Below the pieces are notes generated by a model. It did not search any database, was not told where the DNA came from, and saw only the letters and a program-made list of their open reading frames with translations. From the NCBI RefSeq assembly GCF_037963865.1, contig NZ_CP150170.1, forward strand, positions 3,286,001 to 3,350,000: a DNA stretch of 64,000 nt, read 5' to 3'. Shown piece by piece: positions 32,993 to 42,354 of the stretch. The position numbers and the translations under genes are program-made. How positions within the stretch are numbered: the stretch's first letter is position 1; the number at the start of each line of letters is the position of its first letter. Source of the DNA: Paenibacillus sp. FSL R10-2734 (GTDB taxonomy: Bacteria > Bacillota > Bacilli > Paenibacillales > Paenibacillaceae).

Positions 32993-33928
32993 GTGGCTAA
33001 CAATGATATAGAACTTGAAAATGAAGGGTCAGCGGGGAAATTTGAACGGTTCTTATTTTTAATGATACCGATTATCTTCACGCTAGTACTGCTTGGAGTA
33101 CTGTTGACGCTTTTTAATATGGACATTCGTAATAACGTGTTTCAGATTGCGAATAAAATTCCTGTGCTGGAAAAGTGGGTTCCAGATCCACCCGCAGATC
33201 CTTCTGATCCGAAGCAGCAGAGCAAGAAACAGGAAGTGAGCTCGGATACAACGATCAAGGAACTCAAAGCTAAGCTCGCGCAGCAGGAAGAGAACTTGAA
33301 AAAAGTTATGGACGAAAAAACAGCCCAGGATACCAAGGTTCAGGCGCTAGAATCGCAGATTGAGGGAATGAAGAAGGAAGCTGCTGCCGCAATTGAGGTA
33401 AGCACGGATGAAACAGAAGACCCTTATCAGAAGCAGGTTGCTGATCTGGCAAAGCTGTATGCGGGCATGAAAGCTTCTAAAGCTGCTCCGATTATGGAGA
33501 ATTTAACTACGGAAGAAATGGTGCAGATATTCAGCGTAATGAATAAAGCGAGTAAAACTGCCATTCTGGAAAAAATGGATCCGCAAAAAGCGGCAGATGT
33601 CACCATTAAGTTGAAAGAAACTACCTCTTCAAGTGATATGGCTATTGCAGCTCTTCAATCTAGATTGAAGAAAGAAGCAGGCACCACACAAACGACTAAA
33701 ACTAGTACAAATCTAGATAAGGAAAAGTTGAACCAAACCTTTAGTTCAATGACTCCTGCTAATGCAGCTTCTCTACTAGGAGAAATGTACAAGATTAGCC
33801 CTGATAAAGTAGTAACGATTATGAACACCGTTAGTGATAGTGTTCGCTCTTCTATTTTGGGGGAAATGACCAAAAAAGACAGCGCACAAACTGCGAAGAT
33901 TGTTAATCGTTTGATGGGCGCTAAATAA
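32993..33928 (+). CDS. YlxF/MotE-like membrane protein with MgtE-N-type domain
   Basis: A 311-residue protein with one membrane helix (about residues 23-43, FLMIPIIFTLVLLGVLLTLF), a coiled coil (about 82-128) and two C-terminal helical repeats (MKASKAAPIMENLTTEEMVQ.., MTPANAASLLGEMYKISPDK..) of the kind found in MgtE N domains and MotE. In B. subtilis the equivalent ylxF lies between fliJ and fliK, as here. GTG 32993 follows GGGAGG. Probably a structural partner in motor or hook assembly; not proven. Confidence 0.88.
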   Translation: MANNDIELENEGSAGKFERFLFLMIPIIFTLVLLGVLLTLFNMDIRNNVFQIANKIPVLEKWVPDPPADPSDPKQQSKKQEVSSDTTIKELKAKLAQQEENLKKVMDEKTAQDTKVQALESQIEGMKKEAAAAIEVSTDETEDPYQKQVADLAKLYAGMKASKAAPIMENLTTEEMVQIFSVMNKASKTAILEKMDPQKAADVTIKLKETTSSSDMAIAALQSRLKKEAGTTQTTKTSTNLDKEKLNQTFSSMTPANAASLLGEMYKISPDKVVTIMNTVSDSVRSSILGEMTKKDSAQTAKIVNRLMGAK

Positions 33929-33946
33929 AGATTGAAGGGAGGTGAA

Positions 33947-35431
33947 ATGAATATGAGTTTAGTTGTTCAATCACTTGTGAGTGCTAATACAACAGCCACA
34001 AGTGGTAGCTCGTCAACTTCTACTGGCACAACAGCAGCTGTACCTTTTGCTCAGACATTAGTGCAAACTATGGGAGGAAACACAGCTAATACCACATCGG
34101 TACCGACTGATCCGATACTGGGAAATCTAGCTTCTTTATTGCAAGGTCTTTTAAAGGAAGTGCAGACGACTGGAGATGAGCAGGGGGGACAAGACACACA
34201 GCATTCAGATCTCCTTGAGAAACTCACTGCTGATCTTGAAAATCTGGATGAAAGCATCAATAATGATCCTGCTATGCTGGTAGCTTTGCAAGCTTGGCTT
34301 CTTCAGGTCTCTGCACTTCTATCAGGGAGTCAAGCCACTGAAGGTGATGCAACATCTGAAGCGGAATCGGCAGGAGGCTTATCGCCTTTAGCACAGAATG
34401 CGGATACGCTGCGTTTTGCTGTTCAAGATGATTTGCATAGTTTAGTTACTCTGATTCAGGAAGCTACAGTGAATGGGAACGAAGAAGCTGCTAGTAAGGG
34501 AATAAGTTTGTTAAATAATTTTACGGCCCTACTAGAACAGTCTTCCGTTAACCTTAACAAGGGGAAGGGACAGAACTCCAGCGTGAATGATAGCTCTGGT
34601 GTATCTGTACAACAACCAATAGTGACTGAAAGCAACGGCAATACGACGGACAAGATCATTCACAACCTTAGTAATCGTGCTGGAGAAGCTGCTGCAATTA
34701 AGAATGAAGCAGTCTTAACTTCAACTGTGACCTCAGGGACTGTTCAAGATGCTGAAGCAGAGACTACGAACACACCTTTGGTAAAGACCGGTATTACTGG
34801 TGAAACGAAGCTGGCAGAATCTTCACAAGACTCCACATCAGGGACTGTGAGCATAGAAGGAGATCATGAGGTTGTTACCGCGGGTCAACTATCTCTACGG
34901 GGTGGAATTACGGCACCTTTGAAGGCTGAGGTTCCAGTAGCTCCTGTACCGGTTCAGCAGTTTGCTCAGGAAATGAGCGGTTTCATTACAGGCAAATTGG
35001 AGATTGTGCAAAAAGGCGGAGTAGCTGAGGCTACGATATCACTCTTTCCAGAAAATCTCGGACAAGTTGATGTTAAGATTACCATGCAAAACGGCCATCT
35101 GGTTGCACAGTTTATGACTGAACATGCTGGAGCTAAAGATATGCTGGAACAGCAGATGAACCAACTTCGAGCTGCATTACAGTCTCAAGGCCTCCAAGTA
35201 GAAAAATTGGAAGTCACACAAAATAATACCCCCCTCAATTCACAATGGGGTCAAGAAGGACGCCAACCTGGTTCTGGAAGTGGTCAGCAGGGAAGACGCT
35301 CCAAAGAAAGTCGCGAGGAAGCTAATGATGCTGTTCTAGCCGCAGAGCTAAATGGTGAATGGAATGATTGGGTTGCAAATGCAGGGCAAGAAGATCAGGC
35401 TCAAGGTGGCTCTTTTTCTGCTAAAGCTTAA
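33947..35431 (+). CDS. fliK: Flagellar hook-length control protein FliK
   Basis: Measures hook length and switches FlhB export specificity. The 494-residue protein has a long Gln/Ser/Thr/Glu-rich variable part and a conserved C-terminal domain at about 345-425 (GVAEATISLFPENLGQVDVKI.., MLEQQMNQLRAALQSQGLQ). ATG 33947 or ATG 33953 are both compatible with AGGGAGGTGAA. This is the canonical copy inside the operon; a relative lies at 9328. Confidence 0.95.
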   Translation: MNMSLVVQSLVSANTTATSGSSSTSTGTTAAVPFAQTLVQTMGGNTANTTSVPTDPILGNLASLLQGLLKEVQTTGDEQGGQDTQHSDLLEKLTADLENLDESINNDPAMLVALQAWLLQVSALLSGSQATEGDATSEAESAGGLSPLAQNADTLRFAVQDDLHSLVTLIQEATVNGNEEAASKGISLLNNFTALLEQSSVNLNKGKGQNSSVNDSSGVSVQQPIVTESNGNTTDKIIHNLSNRAGEAAAIKNEAVLTSTVTSGTVQDAEAETTNTPLVKTGITGETKLAESSQDSTSGTVSIEGDHEVVTAGQLSLRGGITAPLKAEVPVAPVPVQQFAQEMSGFITGKLEIVQKGGVAEATISLFPENLGQVDVKITMQNGHLVAQFMTEHAGAKDMLEQQMNQLRAALQSQGLQVEKLEVTQNNTPLNSQWGQEGRQPGSGSGQQGRRSKESREEANDAVLAAELNGEWNDWVANAGQEDQAQGGSFSAKA

Positions 35432-35464
35432 ACTTCTAATCTATGGAAAGAGAGGTGAACGGTT

Positions 35465-35956
35465 ATGACGACAACAACACCCCCTGTTTCAACGAAAGAT
35501 CAGTGGAATTATACAACTCCTGAATCGACTAAAACAACAGGGAATTCTGTCTTGGGTAAGGATCAATTTTTGAAAATATTGATTACCCAGCTGCAGAATC
35601 AGGATCCGATGCAACCGATGCAGGATAAAGAATTTATAGCGCAAATGGCACAGTTTACATCTGTAGAGCAGCTGATGAATATCTCTACACAGCTTACATC
35701 AATGAATCAGTCACTTGGCTCAGTATCTGGCTTGATTGGTAAAGATATCACATGGACGGATACTGCCACAGATCTACCTAAGACAGGGAATGTTGAATCA
35801 ATCGTTGTCAGCAAGGGGATTCAATATGCGGTTGTGGGGAAAGACAGAATCGCTTTAACCGATATTACACAAATTCAGAATCCATCTACAGAAAATGGTT
35901 CTGGCACAGATAGTAATACTCCGGAGAATGGCGGAGGAAGCGGGGAGACAGTATGA
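35465..35956 (+). CDS. flgD: Flagellar hook capping protein FlgD
   Basis: Scaffold for hook assembly. The 163-residue protein has the conserved N-terminal half GKDQFLKILITQLQNQDPMQPMQDKEFIAQMAQFTSVEQL, quoted here only as the family hallmark in shortened sense: QFLKILITQLQNQDP and MAQFTSVEQL. The C terminus is Gly/Ser/Asn-rich. Shorter than Gram-negative FlgD, as in other Bacillota. It overlaps the next gene by 4 nt. Confidence 0.96.
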   Translation: MTTTTPPVSTKDQWNYTTPESTKTTGNSVLGKDQFLKILITQLQNQDPMQPMQDKEFIAQMAQFTSVEQLMNISTQLTSMNQSLGSVSGLIGKDITWTDTATDLPKTGNVESIVVSKGIQYAVVGKDRIALTDITQIQNPSTENGSGTDSNTPENGGGSGETV

Positions 35957-36336
35957 GTGACAGGCTAACTATTGGCCAATTGTATCCTGCGTCCCTACAT
36001 TCTTCAACGTTACAGCGATCTTCGATAACGAAACAGCCTCTAACTGGGGAATCGTCATTTGAGAGTGTACTGCAACAGAAATTACTAAAATTCAGCAATC
36101 ATGCGGCTAAGCGTCTTGAACAAAGAGGAATAGAGCTTGGAAGCAGACAACTGGATCAAATTTCTTCTGCTGTGGATAAAGCTGCAGCCAAAGGAAGTAA
36201 AGAATCCTTGATATTAATGAAGGACTTAGCATTCATCGTAAGTGTTCCCAATCGTACGGTTGTAACAGCTATGGATGGGAATTCGATAAAAGATAATGTG
36301 TTTACGCAAATAGACAGTGCAATTGTGATTTCATAA
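35953..36336 (+). CDS. Flagellar operon protein, TIGR02530 type
   Basis: A 127-residue protein of a small family found next to flgD in Bacillota and related phyla. The conserved core is FSNHAAKRLEQRGIELG followed by a helical stretch and FIVSVPNRTVVTAMDG. It is coupled to flgD by an ATGA overlap. The exact function is unknown; a role in hook assembly is inferred from its neighbours. Confidence 0.88.
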   Translation: MSDRLTIGQLYPASLHSSTLQRSSITKQPLTGESSFESVLQQKLLKFSNHAAKRLEQRGIELGSRQLDQISSAVDKAAAKGSKESLILMKDLAFIVSVPNRTVVTAMDGNSIKDNVFTQIDSAIVIS

Positions 36337-36441
36337 CCGGCTGGTCCTAACGGAAAGCCGAGGCGACCGCTGACCGACTGATGCGGGCCCAATTCACTTA
36401 GTAAGTTATTAGGACTCTATAATCTGGGAGGACAACAAAAC

Positions 36442-37260
36442 ATGTTAAGATCAATGTATTCAGGAGTTTCGGGGATGAGAGGCTTTCAAACTAAACTCGA
36501 TGTAATCGGTAATAACATTGCCAACGTTAATACAATCGGTTTTAAATCCGGACGCGTTATGTTCAAGGACATTATGAGTCAAACCGTTTCTGGAGTAACA
36601 GCTCCAAGCGACGATGGCGCGGGTGGAGTGAATGCTAAACAAGTCGGACTGGGTGTAAGCATCGGTTCTATTGATACACTCCATTTGGCTGGTAGTGCTC
36701 AAACTACTAATAACCCGACAGATTTACGTATTGACGGAGATGGGTTTTTCCTAGTAAAGCTTTCAGAAGACCAAGAAACCCCTTTCTTGACTCGTGCAGG
36801 TGATTTCCACATAGATGCTGCGCGTAATCTTGTTACTTCTGACGGACTACATGTGCTAGATTCCGGAGGTGGACTGATTCAATTGGGTGATGATGTAACA
36901 GCATTCTCCATTTCCAATGATGGAACGATTGTTCAGACCATGGCAGATGGAACGACTGAAGCAGGTGTACAGATTGGAGTGGCAAAGGTTACTAACCCGT
37001 CTGGTCTAGAGAAAATCGGTGGTAATCTCTACCGTATGACACTTAATGCGAATGCAGAAGGTGAACTTGTTCCGACTACAGCGAATAATACAGAAGATGG
37101 TACAGGGTCGATCATTTCTGGTCAACTCGAAATGTCCAACGTAGATCTGACTAATGAATTTACAGAAATGATTGTATCGCAACGTGGTTTCCAGGCGAAC
37201 TCTCGTATCATTACGACTTCAGATGAAGTGCTGCAGGAAGTAGTTAACCTGAAGCGTTAA
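36442..37260 (+). CDS. flgE: Flagellar hook protein FlgE/FlgG type
   Basis: A 272-residue axial protein. N terminus: LRSMYSGVSGMRGFQTKLD and GNNIANVNTIGFK. C terminus: VDLTNEFTEMIVSQRGFQANSR. At this operon position B. subtilis has its short hook protein FlgE (formerly FlgG); the length here agrees with that form, though a distal-rod FlgG label is also common. The start ATG follows GGGAGG. The 105 nt before it contain no gene. Confidence 0.92.
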   Translation: MLRSMYSGVSGMRGFQTKLDVIGNNIANVNTIGFKSGRVMFKDIMSQTVSGVTAPSDDGAGGVNAKQVGLGVSIGSIDTLHLAGSAQTTNNPTDLRIDGDGFFLVKLSEDQETPFLTRAGDFHIDAARNLVTSDGLHVLDSGGGLIQLGDDVTAFSISNDGTIVQTMADGTTEAGVQIGVAKVTNPSGLEKIGGNLYRMTLNANAEGELVPTTANNTEDGTGSIISGQLEMSNVDLTNEFTEMIVSQRGFQANSRIITTSDEVLQEVVNLKR

Positions 37261-37307
37261 TTTTATCAATAATTAAATATTTTATTTAAAGGTTAACGCG
37301 GAGTCGT

Positions 37308-37337
37308 GGGGGAGATACTCCTCCCCCAATTTTTGTT
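37308..37337 (+). terminator. Hairpin with T tail between flgE and swrD
   Basis: GGGGGAG (37308-37314) pairs with CTCCCCC (37321-37327) and AATTTTTG follows. Inside the operon it would act as a partial terminator or RNA 3'-end protector, giving more flgE than downstream mRNA. Confidence 0.7.
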
Positions 37338-37349
37338 AGGAGGCCTGTT

Positions 37350-37574
37350 ATGATATCGGTAACGAGATTAAATGGAACACCGATGTGGATCAATGCCCTA
37401 CTGGTAGAAATGGTAGAAGAAAGCCCGGATACATATATTACGCTCGTAACCGGAAAAAGACTGATCGTGCTTGAAAAAGCTGAAGAAGTTATTACGAAAA
37501 TCCGGGATTATAACAGGGACATAGGCACATATGCTGCCACCATTAAAGTCCAGTCAATGGAGGAGCTAACATGA
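37350..37574 (+). CDS. swrD: FlbD family protein (SwrD)
   Basis: A 74-residue protein of the FlbD family; B. subtilis SwrD at the same place raises flagellar motor power for swarming. Conserved segment ISVTRLNGTPMWINALLVEMVEE and TYITLVTGKRLIV. GTTAGGAGG precedes the ATG. It overlaps fliL by 4 nt. Confidence 0.93.
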   Translation: MISVTRLNGTPMWINALLVEMVEESPDTYITLVTGKRLIVLEKAEEVITKIRDYNRDIGTYAATIKVQSMEELT

Positions 37575-38038
37575 AGAAGATGCTGCCGTGGCTACTAACG
37601 ATTTTACTTGCGATTACACTTATCGTGATAGCCGCATTTTTATTAATGGACAAGATCTTTCCGAAAGATGCGAATGATGTAAATGCTGCGGTTCAAAGTG
37701 TGGAGACGAAGTATTTAACTGCAGATGAAATCGTCGAATTAACGGCAGAGATCACTGAGATCAAAACAAATCTTGCTGATCCCGATTATATCGTTCAAAT
37801 AGATTTCGCCTTCCAACTGAATTCTGCGAAATCAAAGGAAGCATTCGAAAAAATAAAAGAGATCAAAATCAAGCCGATAATTATCAAGACGCTTGCAGAT
37901 ACCAAACCTGAGGAGCTTAACGGAGCAAATGGCAAAGATCAGCTTAGCAGCAAACTTGTTAATCTGATCAATAAGACATTGACCGAAGGCAAAATCACAC
38001 AGATCGAAGTCACCAAATTCCTATTGGCTTCTATGTAG
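37571..38038 (+). CDS. fliL: Flagellar basal body-associated protein FliL
   Basis: A 155-residue membrane protein near the stator. It has a short cytoplasmic start, one helix (residues 6-27, LPWLLTILLAITLIVIAAFLL) and an outer domain ending in the conserved GKITQIEVTKFLLA. The ATG overlaps the end of swrD. Confidence 0.95.
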   Translation: MKKMLPWLLTILLAITLIVIAAFLLMDKIFPKDANDVNAAVQSVETKYLTADEIVELTAEITEIKTNLADPDYIVQIDFAFQLNSAKSKEAFEKIKEIKIKPIIIKTLADTKPEELNGANGKDQLSSKLVNLINKTLTEGKITQIEVTKFLLASM

Positions 38039-38077
38039 CTTCAAGTCTGATAATTCTTTGATGGGGGGGTGATTGAA

Positions 38078-39076
38078 GTGGTTGATGTACTTTCACAAAA
38101 CGAAATAGATGCTCTACTTGCTGCACTTTCTTCAGGTGAGATGGATGCCGATGAACTTAAAAAGGAAGAAACTCAGAAGAAGATTCGAGCTTATGACTTT
38201 AAACGGGCCGTTCGCTTTTCCAAAGATCATATCCGTAGTCTTACAAGGATACATGACAATTTCGCCCGTTATCTTACAACGTACTTTTCAGCCCAATTAC
38301 GCACCTTCGTGCAGATTAGCGTCGTTCAAGTAGAGCAGCTCCCTTATGATGAATTTATTCGTTCCATTCCGAAAATGACGATACTTAACATTTTTGAAGC
38401 TGAACCCTTAGAAGGTCGAATGGTAATGGAAGTTAATCCAAACATCGCTTTTGCTATGCTGGATAGATTGCTGGGGGGCTTTGGAATTGCTCCTTCTAAG
38501 ATTAATGCTTTGACTGAGATCGAAACAACAATCATGGAGCGTATCTTTAGCGGGTGTTTTGAGAGCTTACAAGAAGCTTGGAAGACTGTACTGGATATTA
38601 ATCCACGTATGGAAGCGCTCGAAACGAATCCGCAGTTCATGCAAATTGTATCGCCCAATGAGACGATTGCATTAATCTCGTTAAGCACCAAAATTGGAGA
38701 TACAACAGGTATGATCAATCTTTGTATCCCACACGTTGTTCTGGAACCTATAATGTCTAGACTATCTGTTCACCAATGGTTTGTTTCAGAAAAGAAGACG
38801 AGGGATGCATTAGAACTCGAAACGATCAAAGCTAGAGTTCATAAGGCGAAACTACCGATTGTCGCTGAACTTGGAGAATCGCGCCTATCTATATCTGAGT
38901 TTCTTGGACTTAGCATCGGTGACGTGATCTCACTCAACAGGAATGTAGATTCCGGACTCTCGATTAAGGTAGGGGAGAAGCTTAAGTTCATCGGAAGTCC
39001 CGGAATGGTGAAAGACCGGGTAGCCGTGCAAATAGACGAGATTGTCAGTGAAGGAGTTGAAGAATTTGACGAGTAA
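38078..39076 (+). CDS. fliM: Flagellar motor switch protein FliM
   Basis: C-ring protein that binds CheY-P. I use GTG 38078, which follows GGGGGGGTGA, giving VDVLSQNEIDALLAALSSGEM as in B. subtilis FliM; GTG 38069 is an alternative. 332 residues: N-terminal CheY-binding peptide, a CheC-like middle (YDFKRAVRFSKDHIRSLTRIHDNFA) and the SpoA/FliN C domain (VVAELGESRLSISEFLGLS in related form). Confidence 0.96.
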   Translation: MVDVLSQNEIDALLAALSSGEMDADELKKEETQKKIRAYDFKRAVRFSKDHIRSLTRIHDNFARYLTTYFSAQLRTFVQISVVQVEQLPYDEFIRSIPKMTILNIFEAEPLEGRMVMEVNPNIAFAMLDRLLGGFGIAPSKINALTEIETTIMERIFSGCFESLQEAWKTVLDINPRMEALETNPQFMQIVSPNETIALISLSTKIGDTTGMINLCIPHVVLEPIMSRLSVHQWFVSEKKTRDALELETIKARVHKAKLPIVAELGESRLSISEFLGLSIGDVISLNRNVDSGLSIKVGEKLKFIGSPGMVKDRVAVQIDEIVSEGVEEFDE

Positions 39077-40370
39077 AGATTATTTATCCCAAGAAGAAAT
39101 CGACGCCCTTCTGAGACAATCTGCGGAAGGCTCATTAGCTCCTTCAGAGAAAACGGTAAATGACTATTTAACACCGTTTGAACAGGATGCTTTGGGTGAA
39201 ATCGGTAATATAACATTTGGTAGTGCAGCGACAGCTCTTTCGACTTTACTGGGGAAAAAGGTTGATATTACAACCCCTCAAGTTTCTATCATTACACGTG
39301 GGGAATTTGAAGTAGCTTTTCCTAAACCGCATGTAGCAGTACATGTAGAGTATGTGGATGGATTTCAAGGCATTAATTCATTAGTTATTAAGATTAGGGA
39401 TGCACAGGTTATCGCCGATTTAATGCTTGGTGGTGAAGGTGAACCTAAGGATGAAGAATTGAATGAAATTCACATTAGTGCTGTGCAGGAAGCTATGAAC
39501 CAAATGATGGGTTCTTCTGCTACATCGATGTCTACTATTTTTAATCGGTTTGTTAATATTTCGCCTCCGGGTATCGACATTCTTAATATGTCCAGCGGTG
39601 AAGGCGTAGGCAACCTGCCGAATGACGAAACCTTAATCCGTATTTCGTTTCGACTTAAAATAGGAGATTTAATAGACTCTACTATTATGCAGCTCTTGCC
39701 TGTCCAGTTTGCTAAGGATATGGTAACGATGCTTCTAGGTGATGTCAGCCCCGCGGCGCAGGAAGCTGCAGTTGCGTCAACAGAGGCTCCTGATAAACCA
39801 GCTCATGTGGAGACACCTCCTGTAGCACCACCAGTGCAACAGACGCCTCCGCAGCCTACAGGAGTAACACCTCCGCCATATCCACCACAGGGGATGCCTG
39901 CTTATCCAGGGATGCCCGAAGGCGGATATTATTATCCTCCAGCAGGAATGCCAGCGTATGGCATGCCGGGGATGCCACCATATGGAATGCCACCACAAGG
40001 CATGCCTTATGGACAGACACCACCGCTTAGTCCTGAAGCAAATCGCAATGTAAATGTGCAGCCTGTACAATTTGCTAACCTTAACGGTGGAGCTTTTGGT
40101 CATATTGATGAAAATAATTTAAATTTATTGATGGACATACCGCTTAGAGTAACCGTAGAATTAGGGAGGACCCAGAAGCAGATTAAAGATATTTTGGAAA
40201 TGTCACAAGGCTCGATCATTGAGCTGGACAAGCTCGCCGGTGAGCCTGTAGATATTTTGGTTAACAACAAGCTTATTGCCAAAGGCGAAGTCGTTGTTAT
40301 CGACGAAAACTTCGGCGTACGCGTTACGGATATCGTCAGCCAGTGGGACCGAATTCAGAAACTACAATAA
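39066..40370 (+). CDS. fliY: Flagellar motor switch phosphatase FliY
   Basis: CheY-P phosphatase and FliN equivalent of the Bacillota switch. Start TTG 39066 (TSKDYLSQEEIDALL) is 9 nt after AAGGAG, within the end of fliM. 434 residues: CheC-like phosphatase motifs (LGEIGNITFGSAATALSTLL; HISAVQEAMNQMMGSSAT), then a Pro/Met/Gly/Tyr-rich linker of about 80 residues (MPAYPGMPEGGYYYPP and similar), then the FliN domain (LLMDIPLRVTVELGRTQ). It is longer than the 378-residue B. subtilis protein because of the linker. Confidence 0.96.
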   Translation: MTSKDYLSQEEIDALLRQSAEGSLAPSEKTVNDYLTPFEQDALGEIGNITFGSAATALSTLLGKKVDITTPQVSIITRGEFEVAFPKPHVAVHVEYVDGFQGINSLVIKIRDAQVIADLMLGGEGEPKDEELNEIHISAVQEAMNQMMGSSATSMSTIFNRFVNISPPGIDILNMSSGEGVGNLPNDETLIRISFRLKIGDLIDSTIMQLLPVQFAKDMVTMLLGDVSPAAQEAAVASTEAPDKPAHVETPPVAPPVQQTPPQPTGVTPPPYPPQGMPAYPGMPEGGYYYPPAGMPAYGMPGMPPYGMPPQGMPYGQTPPLSPEANRNVNVQPVQFANLNGGAFGHIDENNLNLLMDIPLRVTVELGRTQKQIKDILEMSQGSIIELDKLAGEPVDILVNNKLIAKGEVVVIDENFGVRVTDIVSQWDRIQKLQ

Positions 40371-40396
40371 GCATACTTAGGGAGGATTTTGTAAAA

Positions 40397-40762
40397 ATGG
40401 CTAACCGAATTCTAATCGTGGACGATGCAGCATTTATGAGAATGATGATCCGTGACATTTTGTCGAAAAATGGATTTGAAGTAGTGGGCGAAGCTCAGGA
40501 CGGTTCTCAAGCGATAGAGAAATTTAAAGAACTGCGTCCGGACCTTATCACGATGGATATTACTATGCCTGAGATGGACGGAATCGCCGCCCTGAAAGAA
40601 ATCAAGAAAGTAGATCCGGCTGCAAAGGTCATCATGTGTTCAGCCATGGGCCAGCAGGCTATGGTAATCGATGCAATTCAAGCTGGAGCGAAAGACTTTA
40701 TTGTGAAGCCTTTCCAAGCTGACCGTGTTATCGAAGCTATCAACAAAACGTTGGGTGCGTAG
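40397..40762 (+). CDS. cheY: Chemotaxis response regulator CheY
   Basis: A 121-residue single-domain receiver. Phospho-acceptor Asp54 (LITMDITMPEMDG), acidic pair Asp9-Asp10, the conserved Thr/Ser position in MCSAMGQQ and Lys in IVKPFQ are all present. ATG 40397 follows GGAGGA. It passes the CheA signal to FliM. Confidence 0.98.
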   Translation: MANRILIVDDAAFMRMMIRDILSKNGFEVVGEAQDGSQAIEKFKELRPDLITMDITMPEMDGIAALKEIKKVDPAAKVIMCSAMGQQAMVIDAIQAGAKDFIVKPFQADRVIEAINKTLGA

Positions 40763-40771
40763 GAAAGAGAC

Positions 40772-41299
40772 ATGCCCGTCAATACAGAACCGCTCGGGAG
40801 CAATAACACCCTGCTGAATTTACTTAACGTTATTATTGTCCTTGCGGTAATCATTGTACTTATTGTGCTGCTGATCCGTTTTCTTGGACGTCGTAATCAG
40901 ACCTTTATGAGCGGGCGCTCCATACGGACGCTTGGTGCTGTAGGGCTGGGACCTAACAAGTCGATGCAGGTTATTGAGCTGGGAAGCAGTCTTTACTTAA
41001 TCGGGATTGGTGAGAACATATCCATCTTGGATAAAGTCACTGATCCAGATGAGGTGGCTTTGATCATTGCAGCGTTTGAGGATCAAGCCTCTAACCAGAA
41101 TAATTTTCTCGCACCGCTTATCGCCAAGGTTAAGGTTAAGCTGCGTGGGGAGGTTTCATCTGAGGAAATCGAGCTTAGTGATACATCATCTTTTTACGAG
41201 ACACTGCAATCCAAACTTCGTTCTGCACCAGAGCGCAAAGAGAAAATGGAAGAGCTGTTCCGGGATGATGCTACTAAGGATGAGTCGAGGAATTTATGA
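40772..41299 (+). CDS. fliO: Flagellar biosynthesis protein FliO (FliZ)
   Basis: A 175-residue export-gate assembly factor. It has one membrane helix (about residues 17-38, LNVIIVLAVIIVLIVLLIRFL) and a cytoplasmic domain (LGAVGLGPNKSMQVIELGSSLYLIG). In contrast to B. subtilis FliZ I see no cleavable signal peptide. fliP overlaps its end by 4 nt. Confidence 0.9.
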   Translation: MPVNTEPLGSNNTLLNLLNVIIVLAVIIVLIVLLIRFLGRRNQTFMSGRSIRTLGAVGLGPNKSMQVIELGSSLYLIGIGENISILDKVTDPDEVALIIAAFEDQASNQNNFLAPLIAKVKVKLRGEVSSEEIELSDTSSFYETLQSKLRSAPERKEKMEELFRDDATKDESRNL

Positions 41300-42060
41300 A
41301 AAAGAAGCTAATTCTTGCTATTCTGCTGTTCGGGTTCATTAGTATAGTTATGATGCGGCCGATACATGCTGATCCTATACCTAATGTTAATATTCAGGTC
41401 GGTAATGAAGATGGTTCAAGCGGTGGTACCAGTTCCATATCAATTCTTCTTCTCGTTACGGTTCTGAGTATTGCTCCTGCGTTTCTAGTTCTTATGACTA
41501 GCTTTACTAGAATTGTAATCGTGCTCGGTTTTGTTAGAACATCACTTGGTACTCAGTCTATGCCTCCGAATCAGGTGCTCGTAGGGCTTGCTCTATTTCT
41601 GACCCTGTTCATTATGTCGCCAACTTTGGCGCAAGTGAATGAAACGGCATTACAGCCGTATATGAAGGGGACGATTACGCAGACGGAGGCTTTTGATAAA
41701 GCTGCAGATCCAATGAAAGAGTTTATGTTTAAACAAACCAATTCCAAAGACCTTCTGTTATTTATGAAATATACCGGTTATACGGGATCGGCTAAACCGG
41801 CTACATACAGTGATATTCCACTGACAGTAATGGTGCCTGCTTTCGCAATTGGTGAATTGAAAAAAGCTTTTACAATGGGCTTCTTAATTTTCATTCCATT
41901 TCTGATAATAGATATCGTTGTGGCGAGTACGCTGATGGCCATGGGGATGATGATGCTTCCCCCGGTTATGATATCATTACCGTTTAAAATTATGCTCTTT
42001 GTACTGGTAGACGGCTGGTACTTAGTCATTAAATCACTACTTCTTAGTTTTAACACCTGA
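41296..42060 (+). CDS. fliP: Flagellar export gate protein FliP
   Basis: A 254-residue core component of the type III gate. An N-terminal signal-like helix (KKLILAILLFGFISIVMM) precedes the mature membrane domain with SFTRIVIVLGFVRTSLGTQSMPPNQV and GMMMLPPVMISLPFKIMLFVLVDGW, shortened in quotation but clearly the FliP signatures. Confidence 0.97.
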   Translation: MKKKLILAILLFGFISIVMMRPIHADPIPNVNIQVGNEDGSSGGTSSISILLLVTVLSIAPAFLVLMTSFTRIVIVLGFVRTSLGTQSMPPNQVLVGLALFLTLFIMSPTLAQVNETALQPYMKGTITQTEAFDKAADPMKEFMFKQTNSKDLLLFMKYTGYTGSAKPATYSDIPLTVMVPAFAIGELKKAFTMGFLIFIPFLIIDIVVASTLMAMGMMMLPPVMISLPFKIMLFVLVDGWYLVIKSLLLSFNT

Positions 42061-42081
42061 CCTAAAGAGGAGGCATGAGGA

Positions 42082-42351
42082 ATGAGTACGGAGTTTATAA
42101 TCGGTCTAGCAAGCCAAGCCGTATATTTAGTGCTGGAAGTCAGCGCTCCCATGCTGATTCTTGGTCTGGTGGTAGGGCTAATAATCAGTATTTTTCAAGC
42201 TACGACACAGATTCAGGAACAGACGCTAGCGTTTGTTCCCAAAATCGTCGCAGTGCTGCTGGCTTTATTGCTATTTGGTCCGTGGATTATCACGAAGCTG
42301 ATTGACTTTACTAGCCAAATTTTAGGGAATCTTTATATGTATATTGGTTAA
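42082..42351 (+). CDS. fliQ: Flagellar export gate protein FliQ
   Basis: An 89-residue protein with two membrane helices and the conserved loop SIFQATTQIQEQTLAFVPKI. The start ATG follows AGAGGAGGCATGAGGA. It forms the gate complex with FliP and FliR. Confidence 0.97.
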   Translation: MSTEFIIGLASQAVYLVLEVSAPMLILGLVVGLIISIFQATTQIQEQTLAFVPKIVAVLLALLLFGPWIITKLIDFTSQILGNLYMYIG

Positions 42352-42354
42352 CCC

